Source of the DNA: Karstenula rhodostoma CBS 690.94
Lineage: Eukaryota > Ascomycota > Dothideomycetes > Pleosporales > Didymosphaeriaceae
Direction of reading: 5' to 3'
Assembly (NCBI GenBank): GCA_010093485.1
Contig: MU001498.1
Span: 239,697 to 303,696, forward strand
Length of the DNA: 64,000 bases
The notes under the pieces were generated by a model. It did no database searches. It had not been told where the DNA came from and saw only the letters and a program-made list of their open reading frames with translations. The translations under genes were made by a program, and so were the position numbers. Shown here in pieces: positions 11,017-21,331 of the stretch. Every line of letters starts with the position of its first letter. Position 1 is the stretch's first letter.

Positions 11017-11638
11017 ATGTCTGCCAAACCCATCATCCAGGGCCAGGAGTTCCCCGTCATCACGCCGACGTCGATCAAAGACATTGACGAGATCCCCGTC
11101 AGTGTCGACCAGGCGCGCGTGACCGTGGTATGTTGCCTCACGGATGCAGGTATCTGAGCGAGCGGATGCTGATGCGGGCGTAGCTGCCGGGGTCTACGAA
11201 GTCCGCTGCGTCGTTCCAGTTTGAAGGCGAGGACCACACGCTGGGGAATGCGCTGCGGTATATCATCATGAAGAAGTGAGTTTCTAGTCGGCGTGGATGA
11301 TGATGCTGTGCAGAAGGGCAGCACGTGGTTGAAAAATAGGAGGGAATGTGTGCTGACGGGATGCAGTCCCGATGTCGAGTTCTGCGGTTACTCGATCCCG
11401 CATCCGTCCGAGGCAAAGATGAACATTCGCATCCAGAGCTACGGTATGTCGTCTCTGCTCTCTATTCTGAAGTGTTCTGCATAAGAACGAACCGCGCTGA
11501 CCCTGTGGGCCAGACGATGTGGATGTCCACGACATCCTGGACAAGGGTCTGCAGGACCTTATGGACATGTGCGATGTGGTCACAGAGAAGTTCACTATTG
11601 CAAAAGAGGAGTTCCACAGCAACAAGATGCAGTCGTAA
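11017..11638 (+). CDS. RPC19: RNA polymerase I and III subunit AC19
   Basis: Shared small subunit of RNA polymerases I and III, which pairs with AC40 in the alpha-like assembly platform. It has 134 residues. Exons: 11017-11127, 11184-11275, 11367-11443, 11514-11638, with donors GTATGT, GTGAGT, GTATGT. The alpha-like motif [17 protein letters not shown] crosses the second intron, followed by [15 protein letters not shown] and MNIRIQS, all family hallmarks. The C-terminal helix ([19 protein letters not shown]) completes the usual length. It is divergent from HIS3 and convergent with the complex I LYR subunit, with 180 bp between the two stop codons. Confidence 0.96.
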
Positions 11639-11818
11639 TTTCCCCTCGAATCACACAGCACATGACCAGAAGAGGAGAGCACGGGGCAACGGTCACTAGA
11701 AGCATGCATTGCACGGCGTTTCACGATATCAAGGGCAGCTGTTGGCGTTTATAGGACGGAAAGGAAATGGTATTGTCTGTTATATACACGTCTCTGACGT
11801 CCTCGTTGCCGTTCCACA

Positions 11819-12466
11819 TCAATTGCGGCCCTGTGACAAGTCAGCATGCCTCTCTCACGATAGGATATATCACTAGCGCCCAACATACCTCCAAGAAGCC
11901 GTTGATGAAGTTGCTCGGCAACCGTGCCTCGGGCTCCTCCTCTGCACGGAAGTACTTGAGCACGTGCGACAGCTGCTTCCAGTAGTTGAGCGTTTCCTGT
12001 GCCCGCGTCAATACCGCATTCCGCGCGCCGCGGGAGCCGTGGTGTGGGCCGCCGTACCTGGAACTCCTGGTGGCTGTTGAAGAGCAGCACGTCGACCGTC
12101 TTGATCTGGTTCACGTAGCGGTGGCGCTCGAACTCCTGGCGCATCTTGGTCCGCAGCTGCGACACGGGCATGCTGAGCGTGTACATGTTCTGGATCTCCG
12201 GGGCCTGTTCCGCCATCAGCTCGCGCTCTTTCTATGCCCTCCGCTGTGAATATGCCGCGACGGTAGCATAAATCATGCATTCGAGGCCGTATAGCCGCCA
12301 CGTACCGAGCGCAGCCAGTCCCGGTAGCTGTGCAGCACCCTCTTCTTCGCATCCGTCCAGTTCACCGCTGCAGCCTCGTTAGCGCTCCGGACGTCCCAAT
12401 GGTGCGCACGGCGGGTGACTGACACGAGCGCGTGCGCTGGGCGAGGTAGGTAGGGTTGATGGTCAT
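11819..12466 (-). CDS. NADH:ubiquinone oxidoreductase LYR subunit (NDUFA6/NUO-14.8, B14)
   Basis: Accessory subunit of mitochondrial complex I (NDUFA6; 14.8 kDa subunit in Neurospora), a LYR-motif protein that binds the acyl carrier protein. It has 123 residues. Exons on the minus strand: 12466-12424, 12367-12306, 12204-12058, 11996-11889, 11830-11819. The N-terminus MTINPTYLAQRTRSS is family-typical. The LYR-type triplet region reads VLHSYRDWLR, and APEIQNMYTL, RQEFERHRYVN and the C-terminal GFLEGRN follow. The first donor is GTCAGT, chosen because it alone gives the right phase with the acceptor next to a perfect GCTAACG branch site. The final exon is only 12 nt, coding GRN plus stop. The family is clear; the exon borders come from phase and conservation. 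Confidence 0.93.
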
Positions 12467-12670
12467 GGTGGCGGGCCGTGTCGAGCTGTAGCTGGGCGTG
12501 GAAGCTCTGGAGTCGTCAATCGACTCCGCTGCTACTCCGCCAGCTGACTAAGCTTTAGTGCAGCTCTTCTAACATTCTCGCGCATCGTCTCGCCGCCCCG
12601 CAACGTTGGCTCCAACACACCCAAATACACCGTCTTCCCTCCCCGAAACTCGCCATACCCGTCTCCAATC

Positions 12671-13169
12671 ATGCCGCCCGTCCGTACCGCCCGCGCCTCC
12701 AAGAAAGCGCCCCCGGAAGGCTTCGACGACATCGAAGACACGCTCCTCGAGTTCGCGGCCGCCATGAAAGACGCAGAGAACGCCTCCCACGACGGCAAGA
12801 AAAAATACGAAATGACCTGGCCCATCTTCCAGATCACCCACCAGCGCTCGCGCTACATCTACGACATGTACTACGAGAAGGAGGCCATCTCCAAGCAGCT
12901 GTACGACTGGCTGCTCAAGAACGGGTACGCCGACGCGATGCTCATCGCCAAGTGGAAGAAGCAGGGGTATGAGAAGGTGAGTGCGATTCTTGGAGGGGTG
13001 GAAGGTGTAGGCTAATATGTGACAGCTTTGCTGCACGAGGTGCATACAGACCAAGGAGACCAACTTCCGGTCGACGTGTATTTGCCGGGTGCCGAAGGAG
13101 ACGCTGAAGGAGGGGCAGGAGGTCCAGTGCGTGAACTGTGGATGTCGTGGGTGCGCGTCGAGCGACTGA
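12671..13169 (+). CDS. BUD31: Pre-mRNA splicing factor BUD31 (G10 protein)
   Basis: Component of the activated spliceosome (NineTeen-associated complex; Cwf14 in fission yeast). It has 149 residues, the normal G10 length. Exons are 12671-12976 and 13026-13169 with a GTGAGT donor and GACAG acceptor. The N-terminus has a basic [12 protein letters not shown] segment; the middle has the G10 signature [20 protein letters not shown]. The C-terminal Cys cluster ([22 protein letters not shown]) is the zinc-binding part and begins exactly at exon 2. It is divergent from the complex I LYR subunit, with 204 bp between ATGs, implying a short shared promoter. Confidence 0.97.
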
Positions 13170-13616
13170 GTGCGTGATGCGGAAGGGAAACAGATGGATT
13201 TGGTGGCGCGCGCCGTGAGCACGAGGAGGGCTATATCCAACAGCCAGCCCAGCAACATGGCCGCGCAGAGAGAAGATGGTCGAGGGAAGCTGAAACAAGA
13301 ATCCAGGCAGTCGACATTGATACCCTAGGGCATAGCAGGACGGCGTTCGGGTCATTTCAAGGCACATCATCATTGGACTGGGATCGGAACAAGGCAGATG
13401 AGATGGTCTGTCACCAGATATCAAATGCATAGCTCGCGTTAACACTATCTACAGACGCACACATTGACACCTTACGTTAAAGATTAAGAAGCCGCAAGGG
13501 CCTCGCAAAAAGTCCATCTATCCCCAAACCTTGTCCAACACCGCGCTTCGGTCGCTCATGGGGAATCAGATATCAATGTAAAGACAAGAAACGAAAGTAA
13601 GCAGAACAAGAAACAC
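13170..13616. other. Intergenic region between convergent genes
   Basis: 447 bp between the BUD31 stop and the stop of the membrane protein on the other strand. I see no gene or notable signal; it must hold both 3' ends. Confidence 0.5.
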
Positions 13617-15800
13617 CTAAAACGACACGCCCTCGGCCGTCACAGGCGGCGCCACCACCCCCTTGGGCACCGGCGTCGTTGCTCTCCCCTCCCCCTCCAC
13701 CTCCACCAGCGTCTCCGCACTCTCCTCCCGCTTCGGCCGCGGCCGCGAGAAGCTCTTGCTCCTATCCAGACCCCCCTTCTCCGGTATACTCGGCAGCGGC
13801 TTATCCGGCATGTCCGGCGCCACCGCCCCATCCCAGCTAATGATGCTATCCCGATCATCAGGATACAGACTGCTCGCGGCGGTCGTGGGGCGCGGCCGCG
13901 GCCGCGAAAACGACGTCGACCGCTGCAGCGCGCCCTTGTCCTTGTCGTCCCACTCGACTCTCTCCTGCGACGAGCGCTCGTGCGGCGTCACGATGGAGCC
14001 TTCCATGGACACGTGGCGCGCGCTCGCCTGGCCCGTGAGGCGCTTCTCAAGCAGCGGGCGGCCCTTGAGCGTGCTCTTGCGCTTCAGCCGGAAGGGCGAG
14101 GTGCCGTCGATGGGCGACTCGACGCTGGATGCGTCGTCGGAGAGCGAGTGGGCGTGCGCGACGCGCGCGGCCACCGTCTCGAACGGCCGCGTCTCGTACT
14201 CGTCCTTCTCCGTCCACGGGTTCGCGTAGAAGTCGGCTGCCGTCATCTTGTTCTCCGTCGTGCCGTAGCCCGCGGGCGCGATGACCGCGGGACCCGGCCC
14301 CTTCATCGCCAGCTCGTGCTCGCCGTGGCCCTCGTTGTACGGCGAGTTGTGCACGGGCGCGGGATAGGTGGTTGTGTTGGGGAAGCCTGCCTGGCTGACG
14401 TGCGCGGTGCTGGCGCTGCCTCCAAAGTACGTGCTCTGGTATGTGCTGGCGCCTGTGCTGTCGGACGAAATCGACTTCGCGTAACCCTCCTTGTAGACGC
14501 CTGCGTTCTGTCTTCTGCGCTTGTAGTAGAGTATCCCCAGGAGGATCAGTGCTGCGCCTGCGACTGGTGCGCAGGCTACGCCGACTTTGGCGCCTGGCGA
14601 GAAGCTGGTGGGGGCAGAGTCGGGGACTGACGAAGCTGTGGCGTCTGCCGCTGCTGCGCTGATGCTTGCTGAGGGGAACATAGTGCTTGCCATGGGAGGT
14701 GGGAGCCGGGTGTCGAAGACAATGCCATCGGGGGCTGCTTCGCCTGCGGGTCCTGCCATGGCCAGAGTCGGGTCGGGGGTGTCCCAATTGATGGTTGGAG
14801 TGGGTGCTGCATGCGTAATAGTCGCCTCGTTCGATGTCTCGGATGCAGAAGCAGTCTTCGAAGCTTTGGACGACGACTGCTCTCCACTCGATGTGTTCGC
14901 TGGCTCGTTTCCGTTGACATCTTGAACCCTCACAACATCATCAGTCTCCGATGCGGACGCTGATGCACTCGTCTTCGTCGTCGTCGCCTTCGCGCTTGTC
15001 GAGGCCTCCCCCGCCTCAAAGTCTTTCACCTTCACAACCTCATCCACAGCCGTAGCCGTGGCAGTCGCCGAAGAAGTAACCCCAGCCGTCACTCCACTCT
15101 TCGTCCTCGACCTACTTTCCTCCGCCGCCCCCGTACTCTCAACCGTCGCCGCCGGCGTCTTACTCGCCTCGCTACTCGTGTCCGGCAAATCCGTCGCCAT
15201 ATGGTTGATCTGTATCATCGGCGCATACAAATCCATCGTCGCTATCGTCTCCCCATCCACCGTCACCGGCACCTGAAAGGCATCCAGATTGCTCCCAGAC
15301 ATGCCACTGCACGTCATGGCATCAAAGCTCGTCTGCGTAGCGACCTGGTGGCACGTCTGAAACCCGCCATTCGCACCGCACGTGTAGCCGGTGGGACAGC
15401 ACCCGACGGCTGTCTCGCCCGCGACCAGCGGAAACTGGAACTTGCCCGTGACCTGGGGCGCCGCGGCCGTCTGGCCTTTGCTCGTCGAGACGGCGGTGCA
15501 AGCGCTGTAGTGGCCTTGGGGACACGTCAGGCCAGGCGAGTAGAAGCCGAGGCCGGCGAGTTTGGACTTTGTGTCGGCGGGGTAGGCGGTTGCGCGCGGC
15601 CAGCAGCCCGTGTCGTCGGCTGCCGAGGCCGTCTTGTCGACTGCGTTGCACGACTGCCCGAGGGCAGCCTGCGAGCCTGCGAGGGCGGCGCGCGAGCAGT
15701 ACGGCGGCGGGACGAAGACGGTGGTCAGCGGGCCGAGATTGACGCGCGTGGGGGCTGGGATCGGCTCGGCCTGGCGGCGCCAGTCGGGGGAGAGTCTCAT
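13617..15800 (-). CDS. Single-pass membrane protein with Cys-rich ectodomain and long cytoplasmic tail
   Basis: 727-residue protein of unknown function, single exon. Residues 1-205 form a Cys-rich part with paired motifs (PPPYCSR, DDTGCW, CPQGHYSACT, CCPTGYTCG, FQTCH). Then comes a Ser/Thr/Ala/Glu-rich, probably O-glycosylated stalk (about 210-395), a transmembrane helix at about 404-423 (VACAPVAGAALILLGILYY) with a KRRR stop-transfer cluster, and a roughly 300-residue basic and Ser-rich cytoplasmic tail with repeated SFSRPRP elements (three copies). The layout is like fungal wall-stress sensors (Wsc/Mid2 style), but the Cys pattern is not a WSC domain. No classical signal peptide is visible from ATG 15800, and the next upstream candidate does not add one. 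That absence is odd for a type I protein. Family not named; topology fairly sure. Confidence 0.85.
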   Translation of the reverse strand: MRLSPDWRRQAEPIPAPTRVNLGPLTTVFVPPPYCSRAALAGSQAALGQSCNAVDKTASAADDTGCWPRATAYPADTKSKLAGLGFYSPGLTCPQGHYSACTAVSTSKGQTAAAPQVTGKFQFPLVAGETAVGCCPTGYTCGANGGFQTCHQVATQTSFDAMTCSGMSGSNLDAFQVPVTVDGETIATMDLYAPMIQINHMATDLPDTSSEASKTPAATVESTGAAEESRSRTKSGVTAGVTSSATATATAVDEVVKVKDFEAGEASTSAKATTTKTSASASASETDDVVRVQDVNGNEPANTSSGEQSSSKASKTASASETSNEATITHAAPTPTINWDTPDPTLAMAGPAGEAAPDGIVFDTRLPPPMASTMFPSASISAAAADATASSVPDSAPTSFSPGAKVGVACAPVAGAALILLGILYYKRRRQNAGVYKEGYAKSISSDSTGASTYQSTYFGGSASTAHVSQAGFPNTTTYPAPVHNSPYNEGHGEHELAMKGPGPAVIAPAGYGTTENKMTAADFYANPWTEKDEYETRPFETVAARVAHAHSLSDDASSVESPIDGTSPFRLKRKSTLKGRPLLEKRLTGQASARHVSMEGSIVTPHERSSQERVEWDDKDKGALQRSTSFSRPRPRPTTAASSLYPDDRDSIISWDGAVAPDMPDKPLPSIPEKGGLDRSKSFSRPRPKREESAETLVEVEGEGRATTPVPKGVVAPPVTAEGVSF

Positions 15801-17775
15801 CGTCGTGTTGTAGAATGTAGATGTGTGTGATGTATGTATGATCTCGCGCGGTACTACCGGGTCGATATGGCTCCAGGCATAACAGTGCTCAAGCACGTAA
15901 AAGGTCTATGTCAGTCAAAACCTCCAAAGCAGATCAAGTAAACGTCCGAAAGTGTCCAAAGCACAGGTATTCGAAAGAAAAAAAAGAGTGTAGCAGAACC
16001 GCAGTGTACCACAGGACCCAGCCGGCAAAAAGAATGAACGCTGTCAAAGCCCGGCCAGCAACTGCGCACTTTGAATGAACGTCGAAAAAGAGGGCTACAA
16101 GAAAAGAGCGACGAAACAAGATGATTCTAAGGGAAACAGACACGGCAGGACGCGGACGCGGGAGCGAGGTGCCCGTGAGTTTTGTAGAGAGGGTGCGCCT
16201 GCGCCTTGAAACTTCGGACTACGGACATTGCGATTGGGCTGCTGGTGGAGAAGGTCGTAGGGCGGATCAGCACCAGGGAGGCTCAGGTGGGACGGAGACC
16301 TGGTTGGGGTATTTTGGGGTGCTGGGGTGTCGGGTGCGCTGCTGGCTGTGAGCTGTATGCGTTGTGGTGATGCTGGGTGGGGATTGACGGTCGGCGGTGG
16401 ATAATAAGGTGATGGGACCACGGCCGAGGACTAGGAAAACAAAATCCATTACTTTGATAAAACGATGACAGATCAACGCGGAGCCTGTTCATTAGTACGG
16501 GGCAGTATCTTCTTGCGCAAGGCTCCAGACTGTGCCCCCATGAGGCTGGAAACCCAGATCGAAGCATCGTGAAGTTGAACCGGAGGAGCACGCGACTAGC
16601 TAGCCTGTCAGGTACAAATCACACCCCTGCCAGCAGTGAGATGTTTAAATGTCCAGCATGGACGCAGACGCGGTGCGATTGGACAGATGTTCCGATGATC
16701 GATGCCGGTACGAGCTAGTGGGGGCGCAATGCCGATGGCCTCACAACGACTCCGCAAGTGACCTCACCGAACGAAACGAACAATCACTTCATCGGCCGTG
16801 CAGGCTTCTGCTTTGAGGGCGCGACGTCGAGTGTTGCAATGTCCAACTCTAGGAAGCACCGCCACAGATGGTTTGCTGCATACGGACTCCCAGAGGAAAG
16901 GATGCTCTCGTATGTAGGTACTAAGGTACCTGGATACCCGTGGTAAGCTCAGAAGTCCGCTCATACTGCCTATACCGAGGCGAAGCGTCTGCGCCGCGGA
17001 ATCTATTTATCCGTCCGTGGGGCGAAGTTCTTCTCGTAAGCATCCGGCAGCGAAGAGGGAAGTGTGCACTCGATTCGCGCGAAAGGCTTCTAAGTGAAGG
17101 TACGGTGACCAATTGGCGCGGAATCGTTGACGGCGAGCGGAAGTCTCAGGTTCGTCTTCGTACTGTCATTATTGCTGCTTCCTAGGCAAGCCCCGTCATC
17201 ATACTTCATGTATCTGGCTACGAGATTCGCAGTCTTTCTGGGCAGCAATATGGTAGTAAGGTTGTGGAACGTGCTTTGGCTGCGTAGGACTTGTAGAGGT
17301 TGCACAGAGATCGGAATGTGCCCGGAACCGGCACTGTACATCTCGACATGGCAGGACCATTTCCTCTCGTGATGCTTTCGTACATTCAAGGCCAGGACGA
17401 CTGATCCCGTAAAGTTTCGACTGTTTTCGTGAATCAACGTTTTGAAGGTGGGGAGCTGCGATGGAGTTCGCTGAAAACGTTGTACAAATAGAATAGGGGT
17501 TCACGTTTAGACGTGCGGGAACTAGGAATCAATAGTGGCAAGAGCAATAGCGATTGAAACGAAAGCCAAAGTCATGTGGCAGCTATGCTGAGGGTTGCAT
17601 ACGCGAACCATGCCGGTGGGTAGACCAGTCCGGCGGAGTAGACATGCAAGTCATGGACCGAGGGTGAAAGCGGTCGTGGGGGCGTGCAGGTGTCGACAAA
17701 GGCAGCCGAGGACTTTAAATGCGCCCTCGGCCGCTCGAAGAGTCAGCAGAATCACACGCAACGCCAACGACCAGA
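15801..17775. other. Intergenic region, about 2 kb
   Basis: No supported gene. Scattered open frames on both strands are short, overlap each other and lack domains or signal peptides. It presumably holds the promoter of the minus-strand membrane protein and of the small membrane protein at 17776. Confidence 0.45.
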
Positions 17776-18186
17776 ATGTCTCCCAAGTATTTTTCTTCCG
17801 AGAAGGAGGCACTCCTCCCAGTGGCCATGCCAGCAGCGAAACCAGACGAGCGTGCCAAGAACAAGCTGGAATCGACACTCTTCTACCTCTGCGTCGCAAC
17901 GCTGCTGTTTCTCTTCGGCTCCCTCTACCACAGAGACTCGATCCCGCCGTGGAGCCCATTCGCACCCACGCTGCAGCTCCTCAATGCCGGCATGCTGCCT
18001 TCGCTCTGGGGCAGCCTGCCGGCGCCGATGATGCTGTTTGCGTGCGCGCCGTGCTTCGCGGAACGGTCAAGGGTCACCATGGTCCGGTACTGGATCTACC
18101 TGCTCTACATTGTGGGCGTCGCGGTGGGGGCGTTGGTTTTTGGAGGCGAGGCCAGTGCCATGGAGTGCGAGCGGGCGATGGATTGA
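17776..18186 (+). CDS. Small predicted multi-pass membrane protein, unknown
   Basis: 136-residue protein in a single exon, unknown family. A hydrophilic N-terminus (MSPKYFSSEKEALLPV) is followed by hydrophobic segments at about residues 36-53 (FYLCVATLLFLFGSLY), 80-95 (PAPMMLFACAPCF) and 108-128 (YWIYLLYIVGVAVGALVF), so two or three membrane spans. The context CAGAATGTC is adequate for initiation; an in-frame ATG 19 codons upstream (17719) is possible. The last codons stop 199 bp before the ARG7 ATG on the same strand, so the ARG7 promoter must lie in that gap. I cannot assign a role; it could be an orphan or a fast-evolving gene. Confidence 0.6.
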   Translation: MSPKYFSSEKEALLPVAMPAAKPDERAKNKLESTLFYLCVATLLFLFGSLYHRDSIPPWSPFAPTLQLLNAGMLPSLWGSLPAPMMLFACAPCFAERSRVTMVRYWIYLLYIVGVAVGALVFGGEASAMECERAMD

Positions 18187-18289
18187 GCGTCACATGGAGA
18201 TTGGCGTTGGCGGCGCTTTCAAGGTTCCGGCTAGGGCAGCGCACGGGCAAAGCAAGCCGAAAAGCGGAGAGATGGTTTGCGGCTGCAAT

Positions 18290-18296
18290 TGAGTCA
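18290..18296 (+). promoter_or_regulatory. Gcn4/Cpc1-type general amino-acid control site
   Basis: TGAGTCA, a perfect match to the TGASTCA site bound by Gcn4/CpcA/Cpc1, ends 89 bp before the ARG7 ATG. A second near match, TGACTCC, lies at 18366-18372. Known in fungi: arginine genes are induced through this element on amino-acid limitation. Binding here is inferred. Confidence 0.7.
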
Positions 18297-18385
18297 CTCG
18301 CGTCGTCGGTGAGGTTATAAGACGCCAGGTGCGTGGAATTGGGAGCTTATGCGCTGCAATCGAGCTGACTCCGCTGCAGCCGACC

Positions 18386-19774
18386 ATGGCCCTCGCCCGC
18401 CCCAGCCCCCGCTGGCTCACCCGCTCGCGAGCCTTGACCGCCCAGGTGCGAAGCTATTCGGCGCCTGGCGAAGGCACCATTCCCGCCTCCAAGAAGAAGT
18501 ACATACCCACCTCGGGCACCTACCCGCTCGGCTTCAAGGCCGGCAGCGCCCACGTCGGCGTCAAGGCCTCCAACACGCGCTTCGACGACCTTGCCCTCCT
18601 TGCGTCCGATACACCATGCGCCGCCGCCGCCGTGTTCACGACGAACAAGTTCCAGGCCGCGCCTGTGACGGTGAGCAGGGACATGCTGAGCAAGAGGAAG
18701 GGCGATGGCGTCAGGGCTGTGGTGGTCAACTCGGGGTGCGCCAATGCTGTGACGGGCAAAGGCGGCATCCAGGACGCCGTGAGGATGGGCCTGGAGACGG
18801 ACAAGCAGTTCGTCGAGGACAGCAACGGAGAAGATGACGGCCAGGGCAGCCGCAGCATCGTCATGAGCACCGGAGTCATAGGCCAGCGCCTGCCCATCGA
18901 CAAGATCGTGTCGAAGCTGCCGGATGCCTACTACAAGCTGGGCGATACCCACGAGCACTGGTTGGGGGCAGCCAAAGCCATATGCACCACCGACACCTTC
19001 CCGAAGCTCGTCTCCAAGACCTTCACGCTCCCGGGCAGCCAGGAGGAATACCACATTGCGGGCATGACCAAGGGTGCTGGCATGATCCACCCCAACATGG
19101 CCACGCTGCTGGGAATAATCTGCACGGACGCACCCGTCTCAGCGCCGCTACTTCAAGGCGCACTCAAGGAAGCCATCACAAAGTCGTTCAACAGCATCTC
19201 CATCGATGGCGATACATCCACCAACGACACTGTAGCAATCCTCGCAAACGGCGCGGCAGGAGGACAGGAGATTACCTCATCTTCGTCGGAAGGCTTCAAA
19301 GCGTTCAGCGCGACGCTGACCGACTTCGCCATCGACCTCGCGAAGCTGGTGGTCCGCGACGGCGAGGGTGCAACCAAGTTCGTCACGATCCGCGTTACGA
19401 ACGCGAAGAGCTACGAAGACGCAAAGCAAGTGGGCAACTCCATCGCCCGCTCGCCACTCGTCAAGACAGCGCTGTACGGCAAGGACGCCAACTGGGGCCG
19501 TATACTATGCGCCACGGGCTACGCGGGTGTAGAGTCCGTCATCCCCGAGCAGACCAGTGTGAGCTTCATCCCTACCGATGGCAGTGAAGAGTTGAAGCTG
19601 TTGGTGAAGGGCGAGCCGGAGCAGGTTGACGAGGAGCGCGCGGCGAAGATACTCGAGGCTGAGGATTTGGAGATCTTGGTCAGGCTGAGTGAAAAGTACG
19701 ATGCCGAGGCTACGGTTTGGACTTGCGATTTCTCGCATGAGTATGTTACGATTAATGGGGACTACAGGACGTAG
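18386..19774 (+). CDS. ARG7: Mitochondrial ornithine acetyltransferase / N-acetylglutamate synthase (ArgJ)
   Basis: Bifunctional enzyme of the arginine acetyl cycle: it transfers acetyl from N-acetylornithine to glutamate and can acetylate glutamate from acetyl-CoA, in the mitochondrial matrix. It has 462 residues, a single exon and the usual family length. The Arg/Ser-rich N-terminus ([20 protein letters not shown]) fits a mitochondrial presequence. Core motifs: [18 protein letters not shown] and [15 protein letters not shown], where autocleavage before the Thr of MATLL yields the alpha and beta chains with that Thr as nucleophile. The C-terminus [11 protein letters not shown] is conserved. 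I chose ATG 18386 rather than an upstream in-frame ATG at 18329, because the latter would place the presequence internally and lies near the regulatory site. Likely under cross-pathway control through the site at 18290. Confidence 0.96.
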   Translation: MALARPSPRWLTRSRALTAQVRSYSAPGEGTIPASKKKYIPTSGTYPLGFKAGSAHVGVKASNTRFDDLALLASDTPCAAAAVFTTNKFQAAPVTVSRDMLSKRKGDGVRAVVVNSGCANAVTGKGGIQDAVRMGLETDKQFVEDSNGEDDGQGSRSIVMSTGVIGQRLPIDKIVSKLPDAYYKLGDTHEHWLGAAKAICTTDTFPKLVSKTFTLPGSQEEYHIAGMTKGAGMIHPNMATLLGIICTDAPVSAPLLQGALKEAITKSFNSISIDGDTSTNDTVAILANGAAGGQEITSSSSEGFKAFSATLTDFAIDLAKLVVRDGEGATKFVTIRVTNAKSYEDAKQVGNSIARSPLVKTALYGKDANWGRILCATGYAGVESVIPEQTSVSFIPTDGSEELKLLVKGEPEQVDEERAAKILEAEDLEILVRLSEKYDAEATVWTCDFSHEYVTINGDYRT

Positions 19775-20322
19775 CGCTCCCACAATGGAAATCAAAGACA
19801 AAATATCACACTGCAAGAGTGCCCAGTGGTCATGTCATCTTGATAGTACATGCTGTGAAGCTGCAACATCGCGACGCTCATGAGTGGGACCGGACAAAGA
19901 AATTAGCGAGAGACTCATCTAAAACGTCGGTTCAAATGCTTTCAGATAAGGAAACATGACACCAAAACAGGTTTTGTGCTTTGTTTACCCCGTCACCGTC
20001 ACCTTTTCGCTCGGCAGTCGGACGTCCGCGCGCGAACATGACTAACTGACAAATGCCAAAGACAATCCGCAGCGTACATCTGAGCACGGCCCGAGAGTCC
20101 GATGCTTTGATAACGCTCGCCATGTACGCAATGGCGATATACACTGACATTATCGAGCAGCAGAAGAAGTCGTGCATATAAGGGTCAGTCTTGCTCTGGA
20201 AGCGGGAAGTCATAAAACGCAGGCCACATAAAGTTCCTACTTCTACAATCAACACTTTCATAAACCTCAACATCATCACCACCACAACTTGACCCACCGA
20301 ATCCCAAACAGAAGTACCAAAA
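19775..20322. other. Intergenic region with promoter of the NmrA-like gene
   Basis: 548 bp with no gene. A TATAAG element lies at 20177-20182, about 140 bp before the next ATG, and the last 60 bp are CA-rich, as often seen just before fungal start codons. Confidence 0.45.
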
Positions 20323-21318
20323 ATGGCCGCACGCGCCATCCTCATCACCGGTGCAACCGGCAAACAAGGCTCCTCCGTCGTCAACGCGCTCCTCCGCGCC
20401 AACACCGACTTCGAAATCCTCGCCCTCACCCGCAACGCCACCTCCCCCTCAGCGCAATCCCTCGCCCGCAAATCCCCCCTCATCAAACTCGTCACCGGCA
20501 ACCTCGACGATCCCTCCTCCATCTTCACCTCAGCGCGCTCCCTCACAAAAACCCCCATCTGGGGCGTCTTCTCCGTGCAGACGCCCTTCGGCGGGAAAGC
20601 CTCGACCAAAACCGAAGAGCGCCAGGGCAAAGCCCTCGTCGACGCGAGTCTCGCAAACGGCGTCGCGCACTTTGTCTACTCGAGCGTCGACCGCGGAGGC
20701 CCCGCCAAATCCGCCAAATCCCCAACCAACGTCCCCCACTTCATCAGCAAGCACAACATCGAGCAGCACCTCTTCGCCAAAGCAAAAGGCAGCAACATGA
20801 CGTGGACGGTCCTCCGCCCCGTCGCCTTCATGGAAAACCTCATCCCCGGCTTCATCGGCAAAGTCTTCAACACCGACTGGAAAATGGTCCTGCGTCCGGA
20901 GCAGAAACTCCAACTCGTCGCTACCGTACGTCCTTTCTCCCCTTCCCTTCCCTCGCAACTACTAACAAGCTGTCCACAGTCCGACATCGGCTTCTTCGCC
21001 GCGCAATCCTTCCTCCAGCCCTCCTCTACCCTCTACGCCAACGCCGCCCTCTCCCTCGCAGGCGACGAACTCACCTACGCGGAATACGCCAAGATCTTCG
21101 AAGAAAAGTCGGGGGAAAAGCTGGGCACTACTTTCAGCCTTATCGTGAGGCTTATTAATCTCATGGTCAAGGAGATGGGGAATATGTTTGTGTGGTTTAG
21201 GGAGACGGGGTATGGCGCCGATATCGACGAGTTGAGGCGGCTGCATCCCGGGATTAAGGGGTTTGGGGAGTGGGTGGAGAAGGAGAGTGCGTGGAAGAAG
21301 GGGGGGGAGAAGGTTTAG
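20323..21318 (+). CDS. NmrA-like NAD(P)-binding protein
   Basis: Atypical short-chain dehydrogenase of the NmrA / HSCARG type, 313 residues. Exons are 20323-20925 and 20980-21318. The Rossmann GxxGxxG motif is at the very start (ILITGATGKQGSSVV), followed by the family patterns FSVQTP (about residue 85), FVYSSV (about 118) and WTVLRPVAFMEN (about 168). The Tyr-x3-Lys catalytic signature is absent, as usual in this group, which often senses redox state or binds regulators; some members are reductases. The 54-nt intron (GTACGT donor, ACTAAC branch, CACAG acceptor) is a multiple of three without a stop, so an intron-retained mRNA would encode an 18-residue insertion. Family sure; role not. Confidence 0.9.
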   Translation: MAARAILITGATGKQGSSVVNALLRANTDFEILALTRNATSPSAQSLARKSPLIKLVTGNLDDPSSIFTSARSLTKTPIWGVFSVQTPFGGKASTKTEERQGKALVDASLANGVAHFVYSSVDRGGPAKSAKSPTNVPHFISKHNIEQHLFAKAKGSNMTWTVLRPVAFMENLIPGFIGKVFNTDWKMVLRPEQKLQLVATVRPFSPSLPSQLLTSCPQSDIGFFAAQSFLQPSSTLYANAALSLAGDELTYAEYAKIFEEKSGEKLGTTFSLIVRLINLMVKEMGNMFVWFRETGYGADIDELRRLHPGIKGFGEWVEKESAWKKGGEKV

Positions 21319-21331
21319 TTTAGGGGGGTGG

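Noticed and set aside
10671..11324. N-terminal extension of HIS3 through the promoter and RPC19
   Set aside because: The frame stays open by chance; the conserved family start is at 10670 and the extension runs antisense to RPC19 exons.
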